From NCBI GenBank assembly GCA_020849275.1, contig JADLGO010000007.1:1-40671 (forward strand): a stretch of DNA of 40,671 bases, given 5' to 3'. Source of the stretch: Chthonomonadales bacterium (lineage in GTDB: Bacteria; Armatimonadota; Chthonomonadetes; Chthonomonadales; CAJBBX01). The notes under the pieces are model-generated. The model searched no databases, was not told the DNA's origin, and saw only the letters and a list, made by a program, of their open reading frames with translations. Below are positions 16,249-24,444 of this stretch, one piece after another (within the stretch, counting starts at the first letter, position 1; the number at the start of each line of letters is the position of its first letter). The position numbers and the translations under genes are program-made.

Positions 16249-17567
16249 TCCTCTCCTCCCGCGCCGCCGGCCGCCTTCCGCGGGTCGGTCTGGGCCGCGC
16301 GCTCCAGTGCGGCGACGGCGGCTGCCAGAGTCGGGTCCCCCTTCTCCAGCAGCAACCGGCGCGTCAGCTCAACGGGTATGTCGGGTATGACGCCGCGGCC
16401 CTCCAGCAGGATCCCGCCCGGCGTCCTGAAGTCGGCGATCGCATACTGAAGGCGGGCGCCGCCCGGCAGCTTCTCGATGATCGACGGCAGCACCATCCCG
16501 CCCGTCTGGCGCCCCACGACCTTGGCGCGGCCGAGCTCCTGCAGACCGCCGGCCAGCACCTCCGACGTGCTCAGCGACGCCTCGTCGGTCAGAAGGACGA
16601 CCGGCCCTCTGTACGGGTCCGGTAACGGGAAGACCGGGAACCTGACCTGGCCGCGGCGCAGCTTCATCACCCCGAGCGACGCCTGGCGGTTGAGTATCGC
16701 GGCGGCGACGCCGGGCGCCATGGCCCCGAGGCCGCCGAAGTTGCCGCGAAGGTCGATCACGAGGCCCGTGGCGTCGTGCATCGCGGCGATGGCGTGTCGG
16801 ATCGGCTGCAGCACCGGCATCAGGAAGATGCTGAAGCGCACGTAGCCGATGCCGCCATCCAGCCTCCGGCTCTCGAAGCGCGGGACGATGGGCGGCAGCT
16901 CGCCAAAGCGGATCGGCCGGCCATCGGGCTCCCGCCGCTCCAGAGCCGCGCTCGCCTGCGTGCCGCTGCCATCGACCCAGGCGACGCTCACCTTCGTGCC
17001 AGGCGCCCCGGTGAGCCGCGAGTGGGCAGCGATGAAGACCTGAAGCCGCTCGGCGGCCGGCCGAAGCTTGCGGGCGCGGACGCGCTTCAGGATCCCCGCC
17101 GTGGGCTTGCCGTCGATGGCCGTCACCTCGTAACCCGGGCGGATGCCGGCCTCGTCGGCTGCGCCCCCGGGCGCCACCTCGGTCACCACGGCGCGATCCT
17201 CCACGAGCTGCACGGTGAGGCCGGGGTCCGCCGGGCCCGAGGTCTCCTCGTCCTCGGCCGCGTAGGCAGCGGGCGGTAGGATGGCGAAGTGCGACTGCTT
17301 CAGCTCGCCGAGCATCCGCGAGAGCACCGGGTAGAAGGATGCGTCGTCCCTGGCGGCGGCGGCCTTCGGCGCGTAGCGGCGACGGACCGCGTTCCAGTCC
17401 ACGCCGCCGAGCTTCGCGTCGAAGTGGCGCTCCTTCACCCGGCCCCAGACGATGTCGAACACCTGCCGCCGCTGGCGGGCCGTCAGCTCGGCCCGGGCGG
17501 GAGCAAGGCCGGCAGCCAGCCCGAGCAGAAGCGCCAGAAGGGACACCATGCGTGCCATGGAGGTCAC
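16245..17567 (-). CDS. S41-family peptidase with PDZ domain (C-terminal-processing type)
   Basis: About 440 aa with an N-terminal signal peptide (MVSLLALLLGLAAGLAPARA). The start is uncertain: GTG 17567, ATG 17558 and ATG 17549 are all in frame with weak ribosome sites. Residues about 30-110 are the S41 N-terminal helices (VFDIVWGRVKERHFD). A PDZ domain follows (VVTEVAPGGAADEAGIRPGYEVTAI), then the protease core (GIGYVRFSIF, GLVIDLRGNFGG, VVLLTDEASLSTSEVLAGG, KVVGRQTGG). S333 aligns with the catalytic serine of Prc/CtpA. The position of its lysine partner, 25 residues later, is M358, so the usual Ser-Lys dyad is not complete. It may use another base, as tricorn-type S41 members do, or be non-catalytic. 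Confidence 0.85.
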   Translation of the reverse strand: MTSMARMVSLLALLLGLAAGLAPARAELTARQRRQVFDIVWGRVKERHFDAKLGGVDWNAVRRRYAPKAAAARDDASFYPVLSRMLGELKQSHFAILPPAAYAAEDEETSGPADPGLTVQLVEDRAVVTEVAPGGAADEAGIRPGYEVTAIDGKPTAGILKRVRARKLRPAAERLQVFIAAHSRLTGAPGTKVSVAWVDGSGTQASAALERREPDGRPIRFGELPPIVPRFESRRLDGGIGYVRFSIFLMPVLQPIRHAIAAMHDATGLVIDLRGNFGGLGAMAPGVAAAILNRQASLGVMKLRRGQVRFPVFPLPDPYRGPVVLLTDEASLSTSEVLAGGLQELGRAKVVGRQTGGMVLPSIIEKLPGGARLQYAIADFRTPGGILLEGRGVIPDIPVELTRRLLLEKGDPTLAAAVAALERAAQTDPRKAAGGAGGEE

Positions 17568-17664
17568 ACAGCCCTCGCTTTCCCAGTCGTCATGGGCGAG
17601 CGTGCCAGGGTCACGAACGCCCCTTTGGGGTACCGCGTTCCATCGGTCCAGCGTCGCCGGGCGG

Positions 17665-18993
17665 TCATCGCGCGGCGCGCAGGCCGGCGATGTAGGCTTT
17701 CATCTCGTCCTGATGGTTTCTGAGCTGCTCGAACAGGCTGAGCTGCACCCGCGCGCGCGTGCGGTTGAGGTCCGGCGGGTCGGCCGGGCCCAGCTCGAAG
17801 TAGCTGTCGCCGCGCAAGTAGTCCGAGAGGAAGCGCACGCCCAGCTCCAGCGCGATGATCTGGACGGCGTCGACCATCCGCTCGACCTCGGCGTCGGTGA
17901 TGGCGCGGGCCGTGCCGAGGAAGCCCCGGGCTACGGCCCGGAAGATCTCCAGGTCGACGCGAACACGCGAGAGATCCTCCTCCTTCTCGCCGGCCACGTT
18001 CACGAGTGATCGCACCATGTCGCCCCAGTCGGCCAGCCAGGTATGCGGCATGATGGTGTCCAGGTCGACCAGAGCCTTGACCCGCCCGGTGTCGGCGCCG
18101 AACAGGAAGTTGTCGAGCTTGGTGTCGCCATGGATGGCGACGGTGCGAATGCGGGCGGCCTCCATCTCGCGCAGGAGCGTCATGGCGAACTCCTCGTTCT
18201 CCAACGCGAGGTCGATGAAGCGGCGCAGATCGAGGTCACCCACCCGGCAGCGATAGGCGCGAGGCTTCAGGTGCACCAGAAAGTGCCGCTGTGTGCTCTC
18301 GCGCACCACGGGGTCCTGCGGCAGCCAGCGCTCGGCCTGTTCCGGGCCGCGGCTGCCGGCGAGCACGGAGGCAAGCTGATCGTAGTAGACCCGGGTGTCG
18401 CGGTAGCCTGGCAGCGGGCTCTCCAGGCCGGCGGTGTCCATGCCGGCGGTGAGGTCGCCGTAGACGGCGAGGCCGCGGCCGGCCTGCTCGGCGAGCGCCA
18501 GGCGCGCCTCGTGACAGCCGGCGTCGCTCAACCGCTTGTAGGTGCGCGCCTCCGGGATCTTCACCATCAGCCGCCAGACGTTGGCGCCCCGCCGGTCGGT
18601 GAGCGCCAGGTAGGGCTCGCCCTCGTGCGTGGGGATGAGCTCGATCACCTCCCAGCTCTCACCCGCGGGCAGGAGCCCGCGCGCCAGCGAGTCGCGCTGC
18701 GCGCGCATGCAGGCGATCATCGAGGCCATCACGGAGCGCGGCCGGGTGAAGACCTGCTGGTTGATGCGCTGAAGCAGGTACTCGCGCCGCGCGCCCGGCG
18801 GTCCCGCCAGAATGAGGAAGGTGTGCTGGTTGATGTTGCCCTTCTCCGCGAAGTCGAACGCCTCGATGGGGGTGGGCAGGGCGAAGCGGGAGGCGATGCG
18901 CCCGGCCTGGGCCGTCGGGTACTCCACAACGACACGCGCGGCGCGGTCGCGGTCGCGGCGACGAGCCGAGGCCGAGGGGTCTTCACCGGTCAC
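17665..18993 (-). CDS. NahK-like sugar kinase (aminoglycoside phosphotransferase fold)
   Basis: A 442-aa cytoplasmic kinase. The GTG at 18993 is chosen for its AAGGAGG with 7-base spacing; upstream in-frame codons lack one. KGNINQHTFLI then YLLQRINQQVFTRP resemble the start of N-acetylhexosamine 1-kinase (NahK), where G-x-IN-x-T and LQ-x-(I/M)N-x-xVF are typical. The catalytic loop is H288-G-D290-T-K-L-D-N-F and the metal motif D310-L-D312, as in APH kinases. NahK phosphorylates C1 of N-acetylhexosamines. Neighbouring phosphohexomutases in the same direction fit a sugar-phosphate pathway. A choline- or homoserine-kinase-like role is a weaker alternative. Confidence 0.8.
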   Translation of the reverse strand: MTGEDPSASARRRDRDRAARVVVEYPTAQAGRIASRFALPTPIEAFDFAEKGNINQHTFLILAGPPGARREYLLQRINQQVFTRPRSVMASMIACMRAQRDSLARGLLPAGESWEVIELIPTHEGEPYLALTDRRGANVWRLMVKIPEARTYKRLSDAGCHEARLALAEQAGRGLAVYGDLTAGMDTAGLESPLPGYRDTRVYYDQLASVLAGSRGPEQAERWLPQDPVVRESTQRHFLVHLKPRAYRCRVGDLDLRRFIDLALENEEFAMTLLREMEAARIRTVAIHGDTKLDNFLFGADTGRVKALVDLDTIMPHTWLADWGDMVRSLVNVAGEKEEDLSRVRVDLEIFRAVARGFLGTARAITDAEVERMVDAVQIIALELGVRFLSDYLRGDSYFELGPADPPDLNRTRARVQLSLFEQLRNHQDEMKAYIAGLRAAR

Positions 18994-19125
18994 GAGGCGA
19001 CCTCCTTGAGAAGCCGGGCGCGGCGCGCGCCGGGGGGCGCCGGCCATGCGGCCGGTCGGCACGCTCCACCTTTGAGCATACCTCGCCCGGGGCCGGGCCC
19101 GTGCCGTCGGAGGCGGCGCTTCGTC

Positions 19126-19154
19126 TTGACATGGCGCGGCGTCGCCCGTATAAT
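19126..19154 (+). promoter_or_regulatory. Consensus sigma-70 promoter for the prepilin gene
   Basis: TTGACA (19126-19131), exactly 17 bases, TATAAT (19149-19154): a perfect match to the housekeeping consensus at optimal spacing. The start point should be near 19161, leaving a leader of about 255 bases before the prepilin ATG. Expression is likely high. Confidence 0.85.
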
Positions 19155-19416
19155 GCCCGGTGTCCGGCCCGGCGCGCCGGAGCCTCTGGGCGCGCATCGC
19201 GCCGCGGATCGCGCCGGTGCGGCCGACCCCGAGCGTTCCGAGGCCACGGAACCCGGCTTCTCTCAGTGACACGTGACGCCCCGGCGCCGCCGGCCGCCAC
19301 CCTGCGCTCCCGAAGGAGCATGTGCTGATCTAGTGCTGCCTGCACCGACGGACACGCCCGTGACCGCGACGCCGCGGCGGTCCGGCCCCGTCCAACGAGG
19401 AAGGAAGGGAACCCGA
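19155..19416 (+). promoter_or_regulatory. Long structured 5' leader of the prepilin gene
   Basis: About 255 bases of leader with at least two clean hairpins: GTTCCG/CGGAAC (19235-19252, 6-base loop) and GCTCC-CGAA-GGAGC (19306-19319). The second hairpin buries an AAGGAG that precedes a two-codon minimal frame (ATG TGC TGA at about 19320). The gene's own start is served by GGAAGGAAGGGA. I do not recognise a known riboswitch; in particular the conserved c-di-GMP-I core is not seen. Confidence 0.4.
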
Positions 19417-20289
19417 ATGAGCCCTCTCCGATGCTCCCGCCGTGGCTTCACCCTCATTGAGCTTCTCGTGGTGATCGCGATCATCGCCATCCTGGCCGCC
19501 ATCCTCTTCCCGGTGTTCGCCCAGGCCCGTGAAAAGGCGCGCCAGGCCTCCTGCCTCTCGAACATGAAGCAGATCACCCTCGCGACGCTCATGTACACCC
19601 AGGACAACGATGAGGTCTATCACAAGCTCATCAACGTCGGCCTCTACTGGGTACAGACCCCCGAGGCGCCCCGCGCGCGCTACTGGGGCGCCACCGCCTC
19701 GCTCGCCCCCTACATCAAGAGCGTCGGCATCTGGAAGTGCCCCAGCGACTCCGTCGGCCGCGTGCCCTGCGTGTCGGGCTACCCGATGGGCTCCCCGATC
19801 AGCTACTCCTTCACGCACTACCGCCCCATAACCGCCGGCTACGTGAACCAGGACATCACCTTCGGCCTGCACGCCAGCGCGCCGGACGAGAGCTCCCTAT
19901 CCGTGGCGCAGGTGGGTTCGCCGGCCGACACGGCCAACGTGTTCGAGATGTGGGCCGCCACCAGCCAGACCGCCGAGCGCATGGGCTACCTCTATGACGT
20001 GCGCCGCGTCGCGCTGCCCGCCAACGCCGGCCAGCCCACGAACCCCGTCGCCAGTTACCCGGGCACCACGATGGAGGCGACCTGCGGGGGCATCACCTCC
20101 AGCACCTTCGCCGTCTCCATCGGCGTGCACAGCGAGATGACCAACTTCGGCTTTGCAGACGGCCACTGCAAGACGCTGCGGCGCACCGCCCTGATGCCGA
20201 TCCCCTGGCGCAACGATGCCATCACCGCGCGCGCGGCGGCGGGCGCCTCGAACCGCAACCTGCTGCACTGGGACGCCCGCTTCAAGTAA
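19417..20289 (+). CDS. Prepilin-type N-terminal methylation protein (DUF1559-like)
   Basis: A 290-aa type IV pilin-like/pseudopilin protein. It begins [20 protein letters not shown] before F marks the prepilin peptidase site, with E at position +5 as required for assembly, followed by the hydrophobic helix [36 protein letters not shown] follows, a phrase typical of Armatimonadota and Planctomycetota prepilins. The C-terminal domain is a DUF1559-type globular head ending with [12 protein letters not shown], the H/DG motif region of this family. The ATG at 19417 is preceded by a purine-rich ribosome site. Organisms of this kind carry dozens of such genes and individual roles are not known. Confidence 0.92.
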   Translation: MSPLRCSRRGFTLIELLVVIAIIAILAAILFPVFAQAREKARQASCLSNMKQITLATLMYTQDNDEVYHKLINVGLYWVQTPEAPRARYWGATASLAPYIKSVGIWKCPSDSVGRVPCVSGYPMGSPISYSFTHYRPITAGYVNQDITFGLHASAPDESSLSVAQVGSPADTANVFEMWAATSQTAERMGYLYDVRRVALPANAGQPTNPVASYPGTTMEATCGGITSSTFAVSIGVHSEMTNFGFADGHCKTLRRTALMPIPWRNDAITARAAAGASNRNLLHWDARFK

Positions 20290-20306
20290 ACGCACCCCTC
20301 TCGATG

Positions 20307-20348
20307 GGCGAGGGCCACGCGTCGCACCCGCGGCGCGCGGCCCTCGCC
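20307..20348. terminator. Hairpin between convergent prepilin and MFS genes
   Basis: GGCGAGGGCC (20307-20316) and GGCCCTCGCC (20339-20348) are perfect 10-base inverted repeats around a GC-rich loop. It starts 17 bases after the prepilin stop and could also end the leftward efflux operon. There is no T tract. Confidence 0.6.
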
Positions 20349-20420
20349 GCGTCGGGCGCTCGAGCGCTCGGGGCCCGGCGGATCACCGGACCCTCCTGCC
20401 TGCCGGAGCAGCGGGGATGC

Positions 20421-22028
20421 CTACTCCGACATGTGAGCGGTCGGACGCGCGCCCTCCACCGCGCTCCCCTTCCGGAACAGCAACAGAAGCGGCAGGGCGG
20501 CGATGAAGACCCAGGCGATGACGATGAACGCGTCCTCGAACGCCATCACCGCGGCCTGTGCCCGCACGATCCCGCTCAGCAGCGCCAGCGCCTGCTGACG
20601 GGCCACCTCCAGCGCCGCGCCCTTCGCCATCATCGCCGACTGGAGCATCTGAAGGCGCTCGATGGTCGCCTGATTGTAGAGGCTGATGTGCTCGGAGATC
20701 ACCGCGCTGTGGAACGCCGTGCGGTGGTCCAGGAACGTGGAGAGAAACGCGATGCCGGCGCTGCCGCCGAGCTGTCGAGTCAGGTTGAAGAGGCCGGTGC
20801 CTTCGGCGATCTCGCGGCCGCGCAGGCCGGCAAGTGAGGCGAGCGTCAGCGGAACCCAGATGAACCCCATCGCCGCGCCGCGCACGATGAGCGGCCAGTA
20901 GATCTCCTCCGGGCCCGTGTCCACGGTGAGCGTGCGGAGCATGAGCATCGAGGCGATGAACAGGAGCGCGCCGGCGCCCGTGAGCTTGCGCGCGTCGAAC
21001 ACGTTCACCAGCTTGCCGACCACCGGCATCATGGCGGCCGTCGCCATCGCTCCCGGGAACAGGATCCAGCCGGTCTGCTCGGCCGAGTAGTGGAGGAGCT
21101 GCTGCAGAAAGACGGGCAGGATGAAGATGCCGCCGAAGAGGCCGAAGCCAATGACGGCGCCGAACACGCTGCCCGCGGCCAGGCCGCGGTTCCGCAGCAC
21201 GCGCAGATTGACCGCCGGGTGGGGCGCGCGCAGTTCCCAGACCACGAAAGCGATCAGGCCGACGGCGGCCAGCAGCCCCATCCACTGAATGAAGGCGGAC
21301 TCGAACCAGTCGTTGCGGTTGCCCTCCTCCAGCAGGGTCTGAAGGCAGCCGAGCCCGATGGCCAGCAGGCCAATACCCACGAAGTCGACGCCACCCCTGG
21401 GGCGCTGCTGGTGCGGGGAATCGCGCATGAAGACGATGGTGAGCGCGGTCGCCAGGGCGCCGATCGGCACGTTGATGAAGAAGATCCAGGGCCACGAGTA
21501 GTTATCCGTGATCCAGCCGCCGAGGGTGGGGCCCACCGTCGGCCCGACCATCACGCCGATCCCGTAGATCGCCTGGACCATGCCAAGCTGCTGGGGCGGG
21601 AAGATCTCCATCATCGTAGCCTGCGCCGTCGAGAGCAGAGCAGCGCCGCCCGCCCCTTGCACGATGCGCCAGAGGATGAGCGTGGAGAGGTTGTGGGCCG
21701 TGCCGCAGAAGAACGAGGCCATCGTGAAGAGGACCACGGAGGCGGCGAAGTACCGCTGACGCCCAAACCGGGCGGAGAGCCACCCGGTGAGCGGCAGCAG
21801 GATCACGTTGGCGATGATGTAGCTGGTGGAGACCCAGCCGATCTGCTCCAGCGTGGCACCCAGGGTGCCCATCATGACGGGGATGGCGACGTTGACGATG
21901 CTGGTGTCGATGACCTGCATCAGCGTACCGAGCATGACCGCCGCCAGAACGATCCAGCGAATCGCGCCGCTGTAGCCCTCGTACTCCTCGGAGGGCGCCG
22001 CCGGGGACGCCGTGGCTGTGGCCGCCAA
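20421..22028 (-). CDS. DHA2-family MFS multidrug transporter (EmrB/QacA type)
   Basis: A 535-aa inner-membrane proton antiporter with about 14 hydrophobic helices. The start is a TTG at 22028, supported by GGGGGAGGG seven bases upstream; no ATG or GTG precedes the first helix. Signatures: LGTLMQVIDTSIVNVAIPVM (motif D1 of DHA2), WLSARFGRQRYF (motif A), LILWRIVQGAGGAALLSTAQ (motif B), GPTVGPTLGGWITDNYSW (motif C) and PWIFFINVPIG. It partners the HlyD protein whose stop lies 18 bases upstream, forming an EmrAB-like inner-membrane/periplasm pump. Substrates are unknown but typically hydrophobic drugs. No TolC-type gene is in the window. Confidence 0.93.
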   Translation of the reverse strand: MAATATASPAAPSEEYEGYSGAIRWIVLAAVMLGTLMQVIDTSIVNVAIPVMMGTLGATLEQIGWVSTSYIIANVILLPLTGWLSARFGRQRYFAASVVLFTMASFFCGTAHNLSTLILWRIVQGAGGAALLSTAQATMMEIFPPQQLGMVQAIYGIGVMVGPTVGPTLGGWITDNYSWPWIFFINVPIGALATALTIVFMRDSPHQQRPRGGVDFVGIGLLAIGLGCLQTLLEEGNRNDWFESAFIQWMGLLAAVGLIAFVVWELRAPHPAVNLRVLRNRGLAAGSVFGAVIGFGLFGGIFILPVFLQQLLHYSAEQTGWILFPGAMATAAMMPVVGKLVNVFDARKLTGAGALLFIASMLMLRTLTVDTGPEEIYWPLIVRGAAMGFIWVPLTLASLAGLRGREIAEGTGLFNLTRQLGGSAGIAFLSTFLDHRTAFHSAVISEHISLYNQATIERLQMLQSAMMAKGAALEVARQQALALLSGIVRAQAAVMAFEDAFIVIAWVFIAALPLLLLFRKGSAVEGARPTAHMSE

Positions 22029-22046
22029 CGCTGTGCCCTCCCCCGC

Positions 22047-23660
22047 CTACGGAACCGACACCGTCGCGACGGCCGACATGCCCGCGCGCAGGCGGTCCAT
22101 GCCCGCCTGGCCCGGCTCCAGCGCGACCTTGACCGGGACGCGCTGCACCACCTTCGTGAAGTTGCCCGTGGCGTTGTCCGGCGGGAGCAAGGCGAACGTG
22201 GCCCCGGTGCCGGCGGAGATGCTGTCGACGTGGCCGCGGAACACGCGGCCCGGCACCGCGTCCACGGTCACCTCGGCGGCGCGCCCGGGCCGTATGCCGG
22301 CGAGCTGGGTCTCCTTGAAGTTGGCGGTGACCCACAGGCTCGAGAGCGGCACGAGCGCCATCAGCGGCGCGCCGGGCTGCACGAGGGCGCCGACCTCCAC
22401 GCTCTTCTTGCTGACCCGACCGGCGACGGGCGCGCGGATGCGGGTGTAGCCCAGGCGCAGCTCCGCTTCGTCGAGCGCGGCGCGAGCCTGGGCGATTCGC
22501 GCGGCGGCCTGCGCCTCGGCACTGCGGCTGACGGCAACCTGTCCGGGAGTGGTGCGGGCCTGGGCGAGCTGGCCAACGGCCTGCTGGCGTCGCGCCCGCG
22601 CGGCGCTCACGGCCTGCTCCGAGGCGCGCTCGGCGGCAAGCGCCTGGCCCACGCCGGCGCGCGCGGCCGTCGCCTGCTCCTGCGCGGCCGACACGCCGGC
22701 CTTCGCCTGGCGGATGGCGGCCTCCGCTGCCTCGGTTCGCCGGCGCGCCGCGCTCACGTCGGCGCGCCGGGCGCTCACCGTCGACTCGGCCTGGGCCACC
22801 TGCTGGCGGGCGCTCTCCACCTGCGCGTTCGCCTGGAGGGCGGCCGCCTCGGCCCGGTCGGCCATCTGCTCGCTCACCGCGCCCAGCCCCGCCAGGCCGC
22901 GGTAGCGCGCGGCGTCGCGCTCAGCGGTGTCCGCGGCGGCCTGCGCGGCCTTCTGCACGGCCTGCGCCACCTTCACCGCCGCCTGGGCGGTGTCGACCTG
23001 CGCGCGGGCCGCGGCGACCGCGTCGACGGCCTGCTGGCGGTCCGCGTTGGCCTTCTCCAGTGCGCCGCGCGCGTTGGTAACGCCGGCCCCGGCGGAGGCT
23101 GCCGAGGCGCGCGCGCTCGTGACGACGGCGGCGCTGCGCGCCACCTCGGCGGCCGCGCCGGCCACCCCGCTCTCGGCCTGCCCCACCAGCCCCTGAGCCT
23201 GCACCTGCTGGGCCGTGCCGGTCGCCGCGGTCAGCCCGACGCTGACGCCCGCGCCGCGCGCCTGGGCCCGCGCAGCCTCCAGGTTCGCCCGCGCCTGGGC
23301 GACGGCGGCGCGGTAGGGCGCATCATCGAGCACCACGAGCAGCTCGCCTGGCTTCACCTGCTGGTTGTCCGAGACGAGCACCTGCGTCACGGTGCCGGAG
23401 ACCTGCGGGGCGATCCGCACCAGGTCGGCCGAGACGGAGGCGTTGTCGGTGGAGACGTGCGTGGCGGAGAAGCGCCAGTAGCGGTAGCCGACGACGGTGC
23501 CGATGCCCAGGGCAATGACCGCGGCGATGAGGGCCAGCGGCCTCAGCCACGGGCGCGCCGGCTTCGCGAGAGCGGGCGCGGAGGCGTCGCCGGCTGGCGC
23601 GGCGCCGTTGGCTCCGGCCTCCTCCGCGCTCTGCGGCGATGCGGGTCGTGTCTCGGTCAT
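22047..23660 (-). CDS. HlyD/EmrA-type membrane fusion protein with long coiled coil
   Basis: A 537-aa periplasmic adaptor. An N-terminal cytoplasmic tail of about 35 residues precedes one membrane helix (LRPLALIAAVIALGIGTVVG). A biotinyl-lipoyl half (SADLVRIAPQVSGTVTQVLV, VKPGELLVVLDD) follows, then about 300 residues of Ala/Gln/Arg-rich helical hairpin, the second lipoyl half (TRIRAPVAGRVSKKSVEVG) and a beta-barrel (LWVTANFKETQL). EmrA-type proteins are usually near 390 aa, so the hairpin is unusually long. The ATG at 23660 overlaps the TetR stop by ATGA. The open frame continues to 24080 only as an alternative-frame shadow of the regulator. Confidence 0.92.
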   Translation of the reverse strand: MTETRPASPQSAEEAGANGAAPAGDASAPALAKPARPWLRPLALIAAVIALGIGTVVGYRYWRFSATHVSTDNASVSADLVRIAPQVSGTVTQVLVSDNQQVKPGELLVVLDDAPYRAAVAQARANLEAARAQARGAGVSVGLTAATGTAQQVQAQGLVGQAESGVAGAAAEVARSAAVVTSARASAASAGAGVTNARGALEKANADRQQAVDAVAAARAQVDTAQAAVKVAQAVQKAAQAAADTAERDAARYRGLAGLGAVSEQMADRAEAAALQANAQVESARQQVAQAESTVSARRADVSAARRRTEAAEAAIRQAKAGVSAAQEQATAARAGVGQALAAERASEQAVSAARARRQQAVGQLAQARTTPGQVAVSRSAEAQAAARIAQARAALDEAELRLGYTRIRAPVAGRVSKKSVEVGALVQPGAPLMALVPLSSLWVTANFKETQLAGIRPGRAAEVTVDAVPGRVFRGHVDSISAGTGATFALLPPDNATGNFTKVVQRVPVKVALEPGQAGMDRLRAGMSAVATVSVP

Positions 23661-24292
23661 TCCCCTGTGTTGCCTCCGTCGGCGTTCGCGCCGTTGCGCG
23701 CGGCCGTGCGCGTCCGCAGGCCATCCAGCGCGAGCGCGGCGATCCCCTCGGCGCGCGCCGCCACGGCCTCTCGGTCCCCAAGGTCGCGCCGGCCCAGGCT
23801 GTAGGGCAAGAGCGCGTTCGTGACGAGGACAAGGAGCCGGGCGGCCGCGGCCGGATCGCCCCTGGCGAGCGCGCCGGCGCGCTGTCCCTGCCGGATCACC
23901 TCGGCGAAGACGCCCGCCTCGGCCGCGTGGCTCTCCTCCCGCTGCTCCAGGAGGCTCCTGCGCAGCGCGGCGAGCAGGTCGTCGATGCTCTCCGAGTAGT
24001 CGCTGGCACGATCGAAGCTGAGCAGGACGCGCTCGACCAGCATGCGGCGAAGTCGCGCGACCGGGTTCGCGGCGGAGCACGCGATGGCCTCGAGGGCGGC
24101 GCGGCGCTCGGCCGAGATGCGCGCCACCCAGGCGAGCGCGATCTCCTCCTTGCCGCGGAAGTGCAGGTAGATGGTGGCGCGCGACATGCCGGCCTCGGCG
24201 GCGATGTCCTCCACCGTGGTCTTGCGGTAGCCGTAGCGCCGGAACAGGACCTCAGCGGCGTCCAGGGCAGCCTCGCGGGTCTCGGAGCGCAC
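23657..24292 (-). CDS. TetR/AcrR-family transcriptional regulator
   Basis: 211 aa from GTG 24292, chosen because GGAGGGAGG lies eight bases upstream; ATG 24319 is in frame (220 aa) but lacks a ribosome site. The N-terminal helix-turn-helix is classic TetR: ALDAAEVLFRRYGYRKTTVEDIAAEAGMSRATIYLHFRGKEEI. The remainder is helical ligand-binding/dimer domain. Being first in an operon with HlyD and MFS genes (ATGA overlap to HlyD), it most likely represses its own operon and is released by a pump substrate. A candidate operator lies at the transcription start. Confidence 0.93.
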   Translation of the reverse strand: MRSETREAALDAAEVLFRRYGYRKTTVEDIAAEAGMSRATIYLHFRGKEEIALAWVARISAERRAALEAIACSAANPVARLRRMLVERVLLSFDRASDYSESIDDLLAALRRSLLEQREESHAAEAGVFAEVIRQGQRAGALARGDPAAAARLLVLVTNALLPYSLGRRDLGDREAVAARAEGIAALALDGLRTRTAARNGANADGGNTGE

Positions 24293-24336
24293 CGCCTCCA
24301 CCTCCCTCCGGTTGAACATTTAGACAGAATACGTAC

Positions 24337-24375
24337 GGACGTCCATTGTACCACGCGCGGGGTGGGGAGTGGCAA
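24337..24375 (-). promoter_or_regulatory. Promoter and likely TetR operator of the efflux operon
   Basis: On the minus strand TTGCCA (24375-24370), 19 bases, TACAAT (24350-24345). Directly downstream is the perfect 8-base palindrome GGACGTCC (24344-24337), flanked by GTAC on both sides (24333-24336 and 24348-24351). A repressor bound there would cover the start point. The 19-base spacing makes the promoter modest. Confidence 0.5.
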
Positions 24376-24406
24376 GGCCTGCCGTGGGATCTGGCGAAGG
24401 GGCGGT

Positions 24407-24433
24407 GGCCGCGGCGCCGGGCGTGCCGCGGCC
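24407..24433 (-). terminator. Hairpin after the C45 gene
   Basis: Perfect 9-base inverted repeats GGCCGCGGC and GCCGCGGCC around a 9-base loop, starting 12 bases after the stop of the gene at 24445. It separates that gene from the TetR promoter. No T tract. Confidence 0.6.
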
Positions 24434-24444
24434 GCGTGCGGAGG

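Noticed and set aside
18994-19272. Longer N terminus for the NahK-like kinase
   Set aside because: GTG 18993 has AAGGAGG at ideal spacing, and the upstream residues are low-complexity.
19155-19416. c-di-GMP riboswitch before the prepilin
   Set aside because: Tempting because of the pilin context, but the conserved GEMM core could not be found in the leader.
21090-23804. 904-codon plus-strand frame opposite the MFS and HlyD genes
   Set aside because: It is a mirror of two clearly identified genes, rich in H/G/R/A, with no domain.
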